A DNA stretch of 64,000 bases from positions 1,540,071 through 1,604,070 of the forward strand of contig JAKOON010000059.1 in the NCBI GenBank assembly GCA_022577435.1, given 5' to 3'. This document shows, in pieces, positions 29,410-42,436 of this stretch. The notes beneath the pieces were generated by a model. It was not told the DNA's origin. It worked only from the letters and a program-made list of their open reading frames with translations, and did not search any database. Made by a program: the position numbers and the translations under genes. The DNA comes from Embiotoca jacksoni. Lineage: Eukaryota; Chordata; Actinopteri; Embiotocidae. How positions within the stretch are numbered: position 1 is the stretch's first letter; every line of letters starts with the position of its first letter.

Positions 29410-32400
29410 ACATCACAATCACACCGACATTACACCATCACAATCAAACCGACATCACAATCACACCGACATTACACCAACATCACAATCACACCAACAT
29501 CACAATCACACAGACATCACACCGACATCACAATCACACCGACATCACAATCACACCGACATCACAGCAACATCACAATCACACCGACATCACAATCACA
29601 CCGACATCACAATCACACTGACATTACACCAACATCACAATCACACCGACGTCACAATCACACTGACATTACACCAACATCACAATCACACCGACATCAC
29701 AATCACACCAACATTACAATCACATTAACATCACAACAACATCACACCAACATCACAATCACGCCGACATCACAATCACACCGACATTACGCCAACATCA
29801 CAATCACACCGACATCACAATCAAACCGACATCACAATCACAACATCACAATCACACTGACATTACAATCACACTGACATCACAACAACATCACAATCAC
29901 ACCGACATCACAATCAAACCGACATCACAATCACACCGACATTACACCAACATCACAATCACACCAACATCACAATCACACAGACATCACACCGACATCA
30001 CAATCACACCGACATCACAATCACACCGACATCACAGCAACATCACAATCACACCGACATCACAATCACACCGACATCTCAATCACACCGACATCACAAT
30101 CACACCGACATCACAATCACACCGACATCACAATCACACTGACATTACACCAACATCACAATCACACCGACGTCACAATCACACTGACATTACACCAACA
30201 TCACAATCACACCGACATCACAATCACACCAACATTACAATCACATTAACATCACAACAACATCACACCAACATCACAATCACGCCGACATCACAATCAC
30301 ACCGACATTACGCCAACATCACAATCACACCGACATCACAATCAAACCGACATCACAATCACAACATCACAATCACACTGACATTACAATCACACTGACA
30401 TCACAACAACATCACAATCACACCGACATCACAATCACACCGACATTACAATCACACTGACATCACAACAACATCACACCAACATCACAATCAAACCGAC
30501 ATCACAATCAGACCGACATTACACCAACATCACAATCTCACTAACATCACAATCACACCGACATTACACCAACATCATAATCACACTGACATCACAATCA
30601 CACCAACATCACAATCACACCGACATCACAATCACACCGACATCACAATCACACCGACATTACAATCACACTGACATTACACCAACATCACAATCACACC
30701 GACCTCACAATCACACCGACATCACAATCACATCGACATCACAATCAAACCGACATCACAATCAGACCGACATTACACCAACATCACAATCTTACCAACA
30801 TCACAATCACACCGACATTACACCAACATCACAATCACACCGACATCACAATCACACCACCATCGCAATCACACCGACATCACAATCACACCGAAATTAC
30901 ACCAACATCACAATCACACCGACATTACACCAACATCACAATCACACCGACATCACAATCACACCGACATCACAATCACTCCGACATTACACCAACATCA
31001 CAATCACACCGACATCACAATCAAACTGACATCACAATCACAACATCACACCAACATCACAATCACACTAACATCACAACATCACACCAACATCACAATC
31101 ACACCGATATTACAATCACACCGACGTCACAATCAAACCAACATCACAATCACACCGACATCACAATCACACCGACATCACAATCACACCGACATTACAA
31201 TCACACTGACATTACACCAACATCACAATCACACCGACCTCACAATCACACCGACATTACACCAACATCACAATCACACCGACATCACAATCACACCAAC
31301 ATTACAATCACATTGACATCACACCAACATCACAATCACACCGACATCACAATCAAACCGACATCACAATAACAACATCACAATAACACCGACATCACAA
31401 TCACACCGACATTACACCAACATCACAATCACACCAACATCACAATCTCACCAACATCACAATCACACAGACATCACACCGACATCACAATCACACCGAC
31501 ATCACAATCACACCGACATCACAGCAACATCACAATCACACCGACATCACAATCACACCGACATCTCAATCACACCGACATCACAATCACACCGACATCA
31601 CAATCACACCGACATCACAATCACACTGACATTACACCAACATCACAATCACACCGACGTCACAATCACACTGACATTACACCAACATCACAATCACACC
31701 GACATCACAATCACACCAACATTACAATCACATTAACATCACAACAACATCACACCAACATCACAATCACGCCGACATCACAATCACACCGACATTACGC
31801 CAACATCACAATCACACCGACATCACAATCAAACCGACATCACAATCACAACATCACAATCACACTGACATTACAATCACACTGACATCACAACAACATC
31901 ACAATCACACCGACATCACAATCACACCGACATTACAATCACACTGACATCACAACAACATCACACCAACATCACAATCAAACCGACATCACAATCAGAC
32001 CGACATTACACCAACATCACAATCTCACTAACATTACAATCACACCGACATTACACCAACATCATAATCACACTGACATCACAATCACACCGACATTACA
32101 ATCACACTGACATTACACCAACATCACAATCACACCGACCTCACAATCACACCGACATTACACCAACATCACAATCACACCGACATTACACCAACATCAC
32201 AATCACACTGACATCACAATCACACTGACATCACAATCACACCGACATCACAATCACACCGACATCACAATCACATCGACATCACAATCAAACCGACATC
32301 ACAATCAGACCGACATTACATCAACATCACAATCACACCGACATTACACCAACATCACAATCACACTGACATCACAATCACACCGACATCACACCGACAT

Positions 32401-35400
32401 CACAATCACACCACCATCGCAATCACACCGACATCACAATCACACCGAAATTACACCAACATCACAATCACACCGACATTACACCAACATCACAATCACA
32501 CCGACATCACAATCACACCGACATCACAATCACTCCGACATTACACCAACATCACAATCACACCGACATCACAATCAAACTGATATCACAATCACAACAT
32601 CACACCAACATCACAATCACACTGACATCACAACATCACACCATCACAATCACACCGATATTACAATCAAACCGACGTCACAATCAAACCAACATCACAA
32701 TCACACCGACATCACAATCACACCGACATTACAATCACACTGACATTACACCAACATCACAATCACACCGACCTCACAATCACACCGACATTACACCAAC
32801 ATCACAATCACACCGACATCACAATCACACCAACATTACAATCACATTGACATCACACCAACATCACAATCACACCGACATCACAATCAAACCGACATCA
32901 CAATAACAACATCACAATAACACCGACATCACAATCACACTGACATTACAATCACACTGACATCACAACAACATCACAATCACACCGACATCACAATCAC
33001 ACCGACAACACAATCACACCGACATCACAATCACACTGACATCACACCAACATCACAATCACACCGACATCACACTAACATCACAATCAAACCGACATCA
33101 CAATCACACCGACATCACAATCACACTGACATCACACCGACATCACACCAACATCACAATCACACCGACATCACAATCACACCAACATCACAATCACACC
33201 GACATTACACCATCACAATCAAACCGACATCACAATCACACCGACATTACACCAACATCACAATCACACCAACATCACAATCACACAGACATCACACCGA
33301 CATCACAATCACACCGACATCACAATCACACCGACATCACAGCAACATCACAATCACACCGACATCACAATCACACCGACATCACAATCACACTGACATT
33401 ACACCAACATCACAATCACACCGACGTCACAATCACACTGACATTACACCAACATCACAATCACACCGACATCACAATCACACCAACATTACAATCACAT
33501 TAACATCACAACAACATCACACCAACATCACAATCACGCCGACATCACAATCACACCGACATTACGCCAACATCACAATCACACCGACATCACAATCAAA
33601 CCGACATCACAATCACAACATCACAATCACACTGACATTACAATCACACTGACATCACAACAACATCACAATCACACCGACATCACAATCAAACCGACAT
33701 CACAATCACACCGACATTACACCAACATCACAATCACACCAACATCACAATCACACAGACATCACACCGACATCACAATCACACCGACATCACAATCACA
33801 CCGACATCACAGCAACATCACAATCACACCGACATCACAATCACACCGACATCTCAATCACACCGACATCACAATCACACCGACATCACAATCACACCGA
33901 CATCACAATCACACTGACATTACACCAACATCACAATCACACCGACGTCACAATCACACTGACATTACACCAACATCACAATCACACCGACATCACAATC
34001 ACACCAACATTACAATCACATTAACATCACAACAACATCACACCAACATCACAATCACGCCGACATCACAATCACACCGACATCACGCCAACATCACAAT
34101 CACACCGACATCACAATCAAACCGACATCACAATCACAACATCACAATCACACTGACATTACAATCACACTGACATCACAACAACATCACAATCACACCG
34201 ACATCACAATCACACCGACATTACAATCACACTGACATCACAACAACATCACACCAACATCACAATCAAACCGACATCACAATCAGACCGACATTACACC
34301 AACATCACAATCTCACTAACATCACAATCACACCGACATTACACCAACATCATAATCACACTGACATCACAATCACACCAACATCACAATCACACCGACA
34401 TCACAATCACACCGACATCACAATCACACCGACATTACAATCACACTGACATTACACCAACATCACAATCACACCGACCTCACAATCACACCGACATCAC
34501 AATCACATCGACATCACAATCAAACCGACATCACAATCAGACCGACATTACACCAACATCACAATCTTACCAACATCACAATCACACCGACATTACACCA
34601 ACATCACAATCACACCGACATCACAATCACACCACCATCGCAATCACACCGACATCACAATCACACCGAAATTACACCAACATCACAATCACACCGACAT
34701 TACACCAACATCACAATCACACCGACATCACAATCACACCGACATCACAATCACTCCGACATTACACCAACATCACAATCACACCGACATCACAATCAAA
34801 CTGACATCACAATCACAACATCACACCAACATCACAATCACACTAACATCACAACATCACACCAACATCACAATCACACCGATATTACAATCACACCGAC
34901 GTCACAATCAAACCAACATCACAATCACACCGACATCACAATCACACCGACATCACAATCACACCGACATTACAATCACACTGACATTACACCAACATCA
35001 CAATCACACCGACCTCACAATCACACCGACATTACACCAACATCACAATCACACCGACATCACAATCACACCAACATTACAATCACATTGACATCACACC
35101 AACATCACAATCACACCGACATCACAATCAAACCGACATCACAATAACAACATCACAATAACACCGACATCACAATCACACCGACATTACACCAACATCA
35201 CAATCACACCAACATCACAATCTCACCAACATCACAATCACACAGACATCACACCGACATCACAATCACACCGACATCACAATCACACCGACATCACAGC
35301 AACATCACAATCACACCGACATCACAATCACACCGACATCTCAATCACACCGACATCACAATCACACCGACATCACAATCACACCGACATCACAATCACA

Positions 35401-36959
35401 CTGACATTACACCAACATCACAATCACACCGACGTCACAATCACACTGACATTACACCAACATCACAATCACACCGACATCACAATCACACCAACATTAC
35501 AATCACATTAACATCACAACAACATCACACCAACATCACAATCACGCCGACATCACAATCACACCGACATTACGCCAACATCACAATCACACCGACATCA
35601 CAATCAAACCGACATCACAATCACAACATCACAATCACACTGACATTACAATCACACTGACATCACAACAACATCACAATCACACCGACATCACAATCAC
35701 ACCGACATTACAATCACACTGACATCACAACAACATCACACCAACATCACAATCAAACCGACATCACAATCAGACCGACATTACACCAACATCACAATCT
35801 CACTAACATTACAATCACACCGACATTACACCAACATCATAATCACACTGACATCACAATCACACCGACATTACAATCACACTGACATTACACCAACATC
35901 ACAATCACACCGACCTCACAATCACACCGACATTACACCAACATCACAATCACACCGACATTACACCAACATCACAATCACACTGACATCACAATCACAC
36001 TGACATCACAATCACACCGACATCACAATCACACCGACATCACAATCACATCGACATCACAATCAAACCGACATCACAATCAGACCGACATTACATCAAC
36101 ATCACAATCACACCGACATTACACCAACATCACAATCACACTGACATCACAATCACACCGACATCACACCGACATCACAATCACACCACCATCGCAATCA
36201 CACCGACATCACAATCACACCGAAATTACACCAACATCACAATCACACCGACATTACACCAACATCACAATCACACCGACATCACAATCACACCGACATC
36301 ACAATCACTCCGACATTACACCAACATCACAATCACACCGACATCACAATCAAACTGATATCACAATCACAACATCACACCAACATCACAATCACACTGA
36401 CATCACAACATCACACCATCACAATCACACCGATATTACAATCAAACCGACGTCACAATCAAACCAACATCACAATCACACCGACATCACAATCACACCG
36501 ACATTACAATCACACTGACATTACACCAACATCACAATCACACCGACCTCACAATCACACCGACATTACACCAACATCACAATCACACCGACATCACAAT
36601 CACACCAACATTACAATCACATTGACATCACACCAACATCACAATCACACCGACATCACAATCAAACCGACATCACAATAACAACATCACAATAACACCG
36701 ACATCACAATCACACTGACATTACAATCACACTGACATCACAACAACATCACAATCACACCGACATCACAATCACACCGACAACACAATCACACCGACAT
36801 CACAATCACACTGACATCACACCAACATCACAATCACACCGACATCACACTAACATCACAATCAAACCGACATCACAATCACACCGACATCACAATCACA
36901 CTGACATCACACCGACATCACACCAACATCACAATCACACCGACATCACAATCACACCG
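29410..36959. repeat. Tandem higher-order repeat, two 3,775-bp copies
   Basis: Marker words recur at a fixed offset: tacaccatcac at 29,431 and 33,206, and cgacaacac at 33,003 and 36,778, both 3,775 bp. A related block starts near 23,600, 5,809 bp before the first copy (tacaccatcac at 23,622). Marker cgacaacaca at 27,211 then falls 5,792 bp before its partner, consistent with loss of one 17-bp unit. Block edges are approximate. Confidence 0.8.
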
Positions 36960-38775
36960 ACATCACAATTAAACCGACATCACAATCAAACCAACATCAC
37001 AATCACACCATCACACCGACATCACAATCACACCGACATCACAATCACATCGACATCACAATCAAACCGACATCACAATCACACTGACATCACACCAACA
37101 TCACAATCACACCAACATCACAATCACACCGACATTACACCATCACAATCAAACCGACATCACAATCACACCGACATTACACCAACATCACAATCACACC
37201 AACATCACAATCACACCGACATCACACCAACATCACAATCACACCGACATCACAATCACACCGACATCACACCAACATCACTATCAAATCGACATCACAA
37301 TCACACCGACATCACAATCACACTGACATTACAATCACACTGACATTACACCAACATCACAATCACACCGACATCACAATCACACCGACATCACACCAAC
37401 ATCACAATCAAACCGACATCACAATCACACCGACATTACAATCACACTGACATCACACCGACATCAAACCAACATCACAATCACACCGACATCACAATCA
37501 AACTGACATCACAATCACAACATCACACCAACATCACAATCACACCGACATCACAATCACACCGACATTACAATCACACTGACATCACAACAACATCACA
37601 CCAACATCACAATCACACCGACATCACAATCAGACCGACATTACACCAACATCACAATCTCACCAACATCACAATCACACCGACATTACACCAACATCAC
37701 AATCACACCGACATCACAATCACACTGACATCACAATCACACTGACATCACAATCACACCGCCATCACAATCACAGCAACATCAAAATCACAACGACATT
37801 ACAATCACACTGACATCACACCAACATCACAATCACACCGACATCACACCGACATCACAATCACACTGCCATCACAATCACAGCAACATCAAAATCACAA
37901 CGACATCACAGTCTGACTGACATCACAATCACACCGACATCACAATCACACCGACATCACAATCAAACCGACATCACAATCACACTGACATCACCAACAT
38001 CACAATCACACCAACATCACAATCACACTGACATCACACCAACATCACAATCACACTGACATCACAATCACACCGACATCACACCGACATCACAATCACA
38101 CCGCCATCACAATCACAGCAACATCAAAATCACAACGACATCACAGTCTGACTGACATCACAATCACACCGACATCACAATCACACCGACATCACAATCA
38201 AATCGACATCACAATCACACTGACATCACCAACATCACAATCACACCGACATCACAATCACACTGACATCACACCAACATCACAATCACACCGACATCAC
38301 ACCAACATCACAATCACACCGACATCACACCAACATCACAATCAAACCGACATCACAATCACACCGACATCACAATCACACCGACATTACACCAACATCA
38401 CAATCACAGCGAAATCACAATCACACTGACGTCACAATCACACCAACATCACAATCACACCGACATCACAATCAATCCGACATTACAATCACACTGACAT
38501 CACAACAACATCACACCAACATCACAATCACACCGACATCACAATCACACCGACATCACACCAACATCACAATCACACCACCATCTCTATCACACCAACA
38601 TCACAATCACACCGACATCACAATTACACCGACATCATACCGACATCACAATCACGCCGACCTCACACCAACATCACAATCACACTGACATCACAATCAC
38701 ACCGACAACACAACATCACAATCACACTGACATCACAACAACATCACAATCACATCAACATCACACCGACATCAC
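36667..38775. repeat. Displaced copy of 27,100-29,208 at the array's 3' end
   Basis: Rare words gtctgactg (28,344 and 37,911; 28,579 and 38,146), cgacaacac (27,211 and 36,778) and TGACGTCA (28,860 and 38,427) are all 9,567 bp apart. Similarity stops at 29,208 and 38,775, where the second copy leaves the array. Confidence 0.85.
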
Positions 38776-38785
38776 GCCGACATAA

Positions 38786-39000
38786 ACTTCTGCAGAATTA
38801 TGGGTGGGGCTGCTTTGACTGTTAGGTGGGAGAACCCTTTCTCATTTCCAAATACTTTTTAGCACAGCCGTTAACGTGTCATTTGGAGGTTCTGATTTGG
38901 AGAAGATTTTGATTTGATTTACTTAAAAGAAATCCACGTTGACTTTTGTTTTATTATTGACTCGAACACCCATCATTGGTTTCTTCCAACCGACCAGCAG
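38786..39000. other. fgf12 intron 1, nothing recognised
   Basis: Short non-repetitive stretch between the array and a dispersed repeat copy. Confidence 0.5.
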
Positions 39001-39178
39001 CCAGCAGTGATGTCATCAACCATCAGTGATGTCATCAACCATCAGTGATGTCATCAACCATCAGTGATGTCATCGTTGGTTTGTGAACGTTATGAATCCT
39101 CCAGTTCAGATTCTGTCTGCCACCATCTTTGCTAGTTCGGAGCGGTTTGGAGCAGGAAGTGACCATACTTGGACGAGA
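39001..39178 (-). mobile_element. Dispersed repeat 'R1', 3' part of a reversed copy
   Basis: Reverse complement of about 4,030-4,190, including the terminal gatgacatcactgatggtt units. It ends at ggacgag. The words from ggtttggagcaggaagtgac to the end recur at 39,881, where a second reversed fragment begins. Confidence 0.75.
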
Positions 39179-39329
39179 TGTTAATTTAACGTTTTGTTTT
39201 GTAGATTTTCTTGAAGTTTGATTCGCTTCATCTGGATGGAAACCTTTCAGCTGACGCGGTGATGTCATATTGTGATCCATCAGGAGTCAGACATCCTTTT
39301 AGATAAACAGATCAATGAAGTGTTAGCAG

Positions 39330-39369
<40 letters not shown>

Positions 39370-39880
39370 ACACAAACTCACACACAGTCCCCTCCTCCAC
39401 TCTGAGGAGATGCTGAGCTCAGCATGTGTGCCCCTCCCTTTGTTTTATGGCCTGTTGTTTTCAGCCTCCATCAGGCCATAAGCTCCGCCTCCTCCAGGAC
39501 AGGAAGCTCTTAGAGAAACAGCTTGACCACTTCATGATCCGTGAGCTTCCTGTCCTGTGTACGACCCGCTGACATCATTGAGGAACAGAAAGTCCTTTAC
39601 ATGTCAGATTCCACCTCCACCGATGTTCATGGATGAGGTGACTGACAGATGACTCAGCAGTTGTCTTCTGACGCTGAGTCATCGTTGGAGCTGAACAGAA
39701 ACGTTAAGGATGTTTTCAGAGTTTGGCTCTTCTTCTTTGGTTTAATAAGACCTGAGCGGAGTGTTAGCCCCACCTGCTGTTTATCTGGAGGTCTTTAACT
39801 TCTCACATTTCAAAGAGCCTCTGTTGACAGGAAAAGTCAAAATGAGCAGAAAAGATCATTAAAGTTATTTGTACATCAAC
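39179..39880. other. 700-bp unique segment between two R1 fragments, with a (CA)n tract
   Basis: It contains a CA microsatellite at 39,335-39,386. No gene seen. It separates two parts of one repeat family and is flanked by an approximately 35-bp direct repeat. Confidence 0.6.
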
Positions 39881-40213
39881 GGTTTGGAGCAGGAAGTGAC
39901 CATATTTGGATGAGCAGGGGGAGGAGCCAGCGGTGGATCTGACCGATCTGATCAGAAACCTGACGATACTACGTCCCGCCCACCGATAGCTGTAACCTGA
40001 CTGTACCACAGGCCTGTCAATCAAACAGACACGCCCCCAAAAACAGGTCTTCTTGAATCTTCTTTTCTAATGAATGAGGGATTATTTTCAGATGGACCTC
40101 CAGAAAACTAATAAGAAGGAGTGACTTTAGCTAACAACACCGAGATAACTGATGGACACATTTTATTCACTTTGGATTTGATGAGAGAAGTTGAATGGAA
40201 GTCTATGGAGCCA
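39881..40213 (-). mobile_element. Dispersed repeat 'R1', 5' part of a reversed copy
   Basis: Reverse complement of about 3,720-4,060. It includes gggggcgtgtctgtttgatt and cagctatcggtgggcgggac on the minus strand. Confidence 0.75.
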
Positions 40214-40538
40214 GAGTGTCACCCGACCCTCCCTGTGATGATTGGCACGGCCCTCAGTGACATCATTCAGATCATATTTTACATCCTGCTGACAGCAGAC
40301 ACACTTAGAAAGTCACAGCAGCAGCAGCTGCATCACAGCTCCGAGTATTTAACTTTCAACTTCAGGATAACACAGCAGAGGAAGAGGAGGTTTATTACGG
40401 AGCCTCCTGCTGTCCTGAGACTCTGAAGCTTCATACAGGAAGAGGAGGAGCCCTCTGGTCCTCCTCACAGTGAGTAGAGCCCCGACCAATTGACAGGTGG
40501 ATGAAGAGGACTCCAGTCTGAGTCCGTCTCTGCCCACC
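40214..40538 (+). promoter_or_regulatory. Possible promoter and leader of the 40,539 exon
   Basis: Sequence between a repeat copy and the candidate exon. A TATA-like tatttaa lies at 40,346-40,352, followed by purine-rich aggaagaggagg. The candidate ATG has a good context (cccaccATGa). Promoter activity is inferred only from position. Confidence 0.25.
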
Positions 40539-40644
40539 ATGACCCAGTACTGCAGCCTGCTGCGACGCCTGCTGTCCTCCGAGAGTAAAGGAGAGGAGGC
40601 GGAGGAGGAGGAAGGCCAGACTCACCGGGAGAGCAGCCAGCAGG
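40539..40644 (+). CDS. Candidate additional fgf12 first exon, not recognised
   Basis: An ATG with Kozak-type context opens 35 codons (MTQYCSLLRRLLSSESKG, then an acidic stretch GEEAEEEEG, ending RESSQQ). These are followed by one G and a strong donor G|GTGAGT at 40,645. The end phase equals that of exons 1A and 1B, so splicing to exon 2 would give ...ESSQQ-EPQLKG in frame. A basic-hydrophobic start followed by a polar tail is plausible for an FHF N-terminus, but I do not recognise this peptide from any FHF. One in three random donors would share the phase, so support is moderate. It could also be a chance open frame. Confidence 0.4.
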
Positions 40645-40691
40645 GTGAGTTGTCTGCCGGTCAGTGGGAACAGGTGGACTCTGTCTTCCAC

Positions 40692-40710
40692 TGTCCACTA
40701 GGCGGCGCTG
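40692..40710 (+). promoter_or_regulatory. CTCF-like motif
   Basis: TGTCCACTAGGCGGCGCTG matches the 19-base CTCF consensus (TGGCCACCAGGGGGCGCTA) at 15 positions. It lies just downstream of the candidate exon donor. Confidence 0.4.
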
Positions 40711-41032
40711 TGTAGGTCTATATGGGTGGATCTGTTCAACTTGCTGGCAACATGAAAACATAAAAACATAATGCTGTGGCCAGGAGGTGGCACAGTGCAC
40801 ATTTTGTTGTTTACGGTTGGTTTCATCCTGTTTTGTGTTGCATGTTATTGTGTTGGAGGAGCTGTGCTCTGATTGGCTCAGTGCTCGTGATGCAAAACTG
40901 TTCAAACAATATGAAAATAACATCCACAAACATGCAAATACAGCCAGCACAGACCCGAACACATGATCTGTGTTCATATGTACAGACTGTCAGAGATATA
41001 CAGATGGAAAGTCATTTATTTATGTTCTATAT
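40711..41032. other. fgf12 intron 1, nothing recognised
   Basis: No feature identified. Confidence 0.5.
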
Positions 41033-41281
41033 AAGAATAATGTTCCTCAACGTAAAACTACAAAGAATTAGTGGATTTCATCGTCTACGGTTCATAATAT
41101 CATTAAAAGATCCAAAGAATCTGGAGAAATCTCTGAACACAAGGGACCACGCTGGAAACCAATATTGGATGGTGGTGATCTTCGGGCCCTCAGGCAGCAC
41201 TGCATTAAAAACACACTATTCTGGAGTGGAAATCACTGCATGGGCTCAGGAACACTTGTGAAAACCATCATCTGTGAACAC
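41033..41281 (+). mobile_element. Tc1-like transposase-region relic, copy 2
   Basis: Nearly identical to 7,550-7,797, including cgtctacggttcataatatc and catgggctcaggaacacttg, then stops abruptly. The shared left border (agaataatgttcctcaacg) and close identity suggest both copies descend from the same already truncated element. Confidence 0.65.
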
Positions 41282-41344
41282 AATATTTAGTTGTTAAAAG
41301 TAGAGATGATGCGACACAGAGCTGCAGATTACTGTTAGATAGTG

Positions 41345-41450
41345 TTGTCCAGTGGTTCCCAACCTAAGGGTCGGGCCCCTCCAAAGGGTCACCAGATTCA
41401 TCTGAGGGGTCGTGAGATGATTGATGGGTGTTGAAATGACACCATGTGAG
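41345..41450. mobile_element. hAT-like repeat end
   Basis: ccagtggttcccaacctaag followed by gggtcgggcccc resembles the CAGTGGTTCCCAACCT termini of vertebrate hAT-type repeats. The other end is not identified. Confidence 0.4.
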
Positions 41451-41451
41451 T

Positions 41452-41502
41452 CTGGTAGCGAGGAGACGAAGAGCCAATGACTCTTCGTCTGCTCGCTACC
41501 AG
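41452..41502. repeat. 22-bp inverted repeat with 7-base loop
   Basis: The left arm ctggtagcgaggagacgaag (41,452 on) and the right arm ending gctcgctaccag (to 41,502) are complementary over 22 bp with one mismatch. The loop is ccaatga. It is the strongest short hairpin I noticed. It may be part of the adjacent hAT-like repeat. Confidence 0.85.
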
Positions 41503-42219
41503 ATTATAAATATCAGTGTGAAGGTCTGATCAGCTCTCAGTGTCTCACATACATCTTTATTTAGAAACACACATCAGCTGCTCCCTAAATATCAACTAAC
41601 GGATGTCCTTCGTTCAGACCGGTTTTAACCCCCCCTGACACAGCGACCCCCCAGACCGCCCTGTAGCACTCTGCTAACATGAGCTATTGTTATCTTAGCC
41701 TAAACAAGCTAACATTTCTGTCAGGTGTTCCAACGAGCTGTTAGTGGCTTCAAAGAACAACTCAGATCTAAGTGGAGTTTGATGATGATGATGATGATGA
41801 TGATGAACTGCTGCTTCCATCTGATTCTCTCTGCTGTTAATGCTGACTGCAAGTTTAAGTGTCTCTGTCTCCCTCTGCTGATCACAGTTACCTCCTCCTC
41901 GTCACTGAGTGAAGCTCTTATGTTTTATGTTTTGAGGAAGAAGATGTTTATTAATCTTCTTGGATTATTTTAGATTGTTTCTGAATTTAGAATCTTTGTT
42001 AAGACAATAATAATCATAATCATAATAATAATAATAATGATAATATTATCTGCTTTAATTGTCTTTTGCCAGTCAGTTCAGAGTTATCTGGTTAGTTTTG
42101 GTTAACTAGTTGTTCGGTGAGGTGGTTTAGTGGGTCGTCAGGAGTCGGACCAGCATGCACTTGGTTTGTTCACCGAGGACACAGGAAACAGGGTTCCTAC
42201 TGTTCAAACAGTGGATTCA
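41503..42219. other. fgf12 intron 1 with small GAT and AAT tracts
   Basis: (GAT)n at about 41,780-41,806 and (AAT)n-like sequence at 42,005-42,050. No gene seen. Confidence 0.6.
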
Positions 42220-42240
42220 AACTACATTCCCCATGATGCA
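42220..42240 (+). promoter_or_regulatory. ZNF143/STAF-like motif
   Basis: The words ACTACATTCC and CCATGATGCA form a close match to the long ZNF143 site (ACTACAATTCCCATGATGC). Such sites mark promoters and loop anchors, but also occur inside repeats. Confidence 0.35.
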
Positions 42241-42436
42241 TCAGGGGACCTTTTAGCCTGTCCCAAATCTGTCTCTGGGTTTTCTCTTCTTCTATCAGTT
42301 TGACCTCTGCAGGCCGCCGTAGTTCGCTGCTGGTTTCAGACTAAATGTCCAAAGTCTCTGATGTCCTCGAAAGACTGTTTCTAAAAGAGTTCGTAGCTTC
42401 AGGTCTGTAAAATGGTTCTGATCCAGAAGTGTCTTC

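Larger units (their letters stand above)
12174..38785. repeat. Giant satellite-like tandem array in fgf12 intron 1
   Basis: About 26.6 kb is built almost wholly from a 17-bp unit (catcacaatcacaccga) and an 11-bp short form (catcacaccaa), in irregular order. The plus strand is A/C/T-rich with G almost only in CG or TG steps. Variants concentrate at cCGac (cTGac, cCAac), catcac/cattac and cacacc/caaacc. Higher-order copies are clear: a 96-residue frame is identical from 14,502, 18,393 and 19,679. A 3,775-bp block is tandemly duplicated at about 29,410-36,959, and 27,100-29,208 reappears 9,567 bp downstream. Long open frames (up to 213 codons at 12,170) arise because 17-bp units without stops are open in every phase, so I do not call a gene. 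It lies between the B and A first exons and would be transcribed as part of the B-type pre-mRNA. Confidence 0.97.

Noticed and set aside
12174..38785. CRISPR array
   Set aside because: The units are contiguous short repeats without unique spacers, in an animal genome context.
38786..39178. Origin of the giant array from the tandem 3' end of repeat R1
   Set aside because: Both contain gacatcac, but the R1 units next to the array are on the other strand, differ in length (19 bp) and have other sequence. The shared word is too short.
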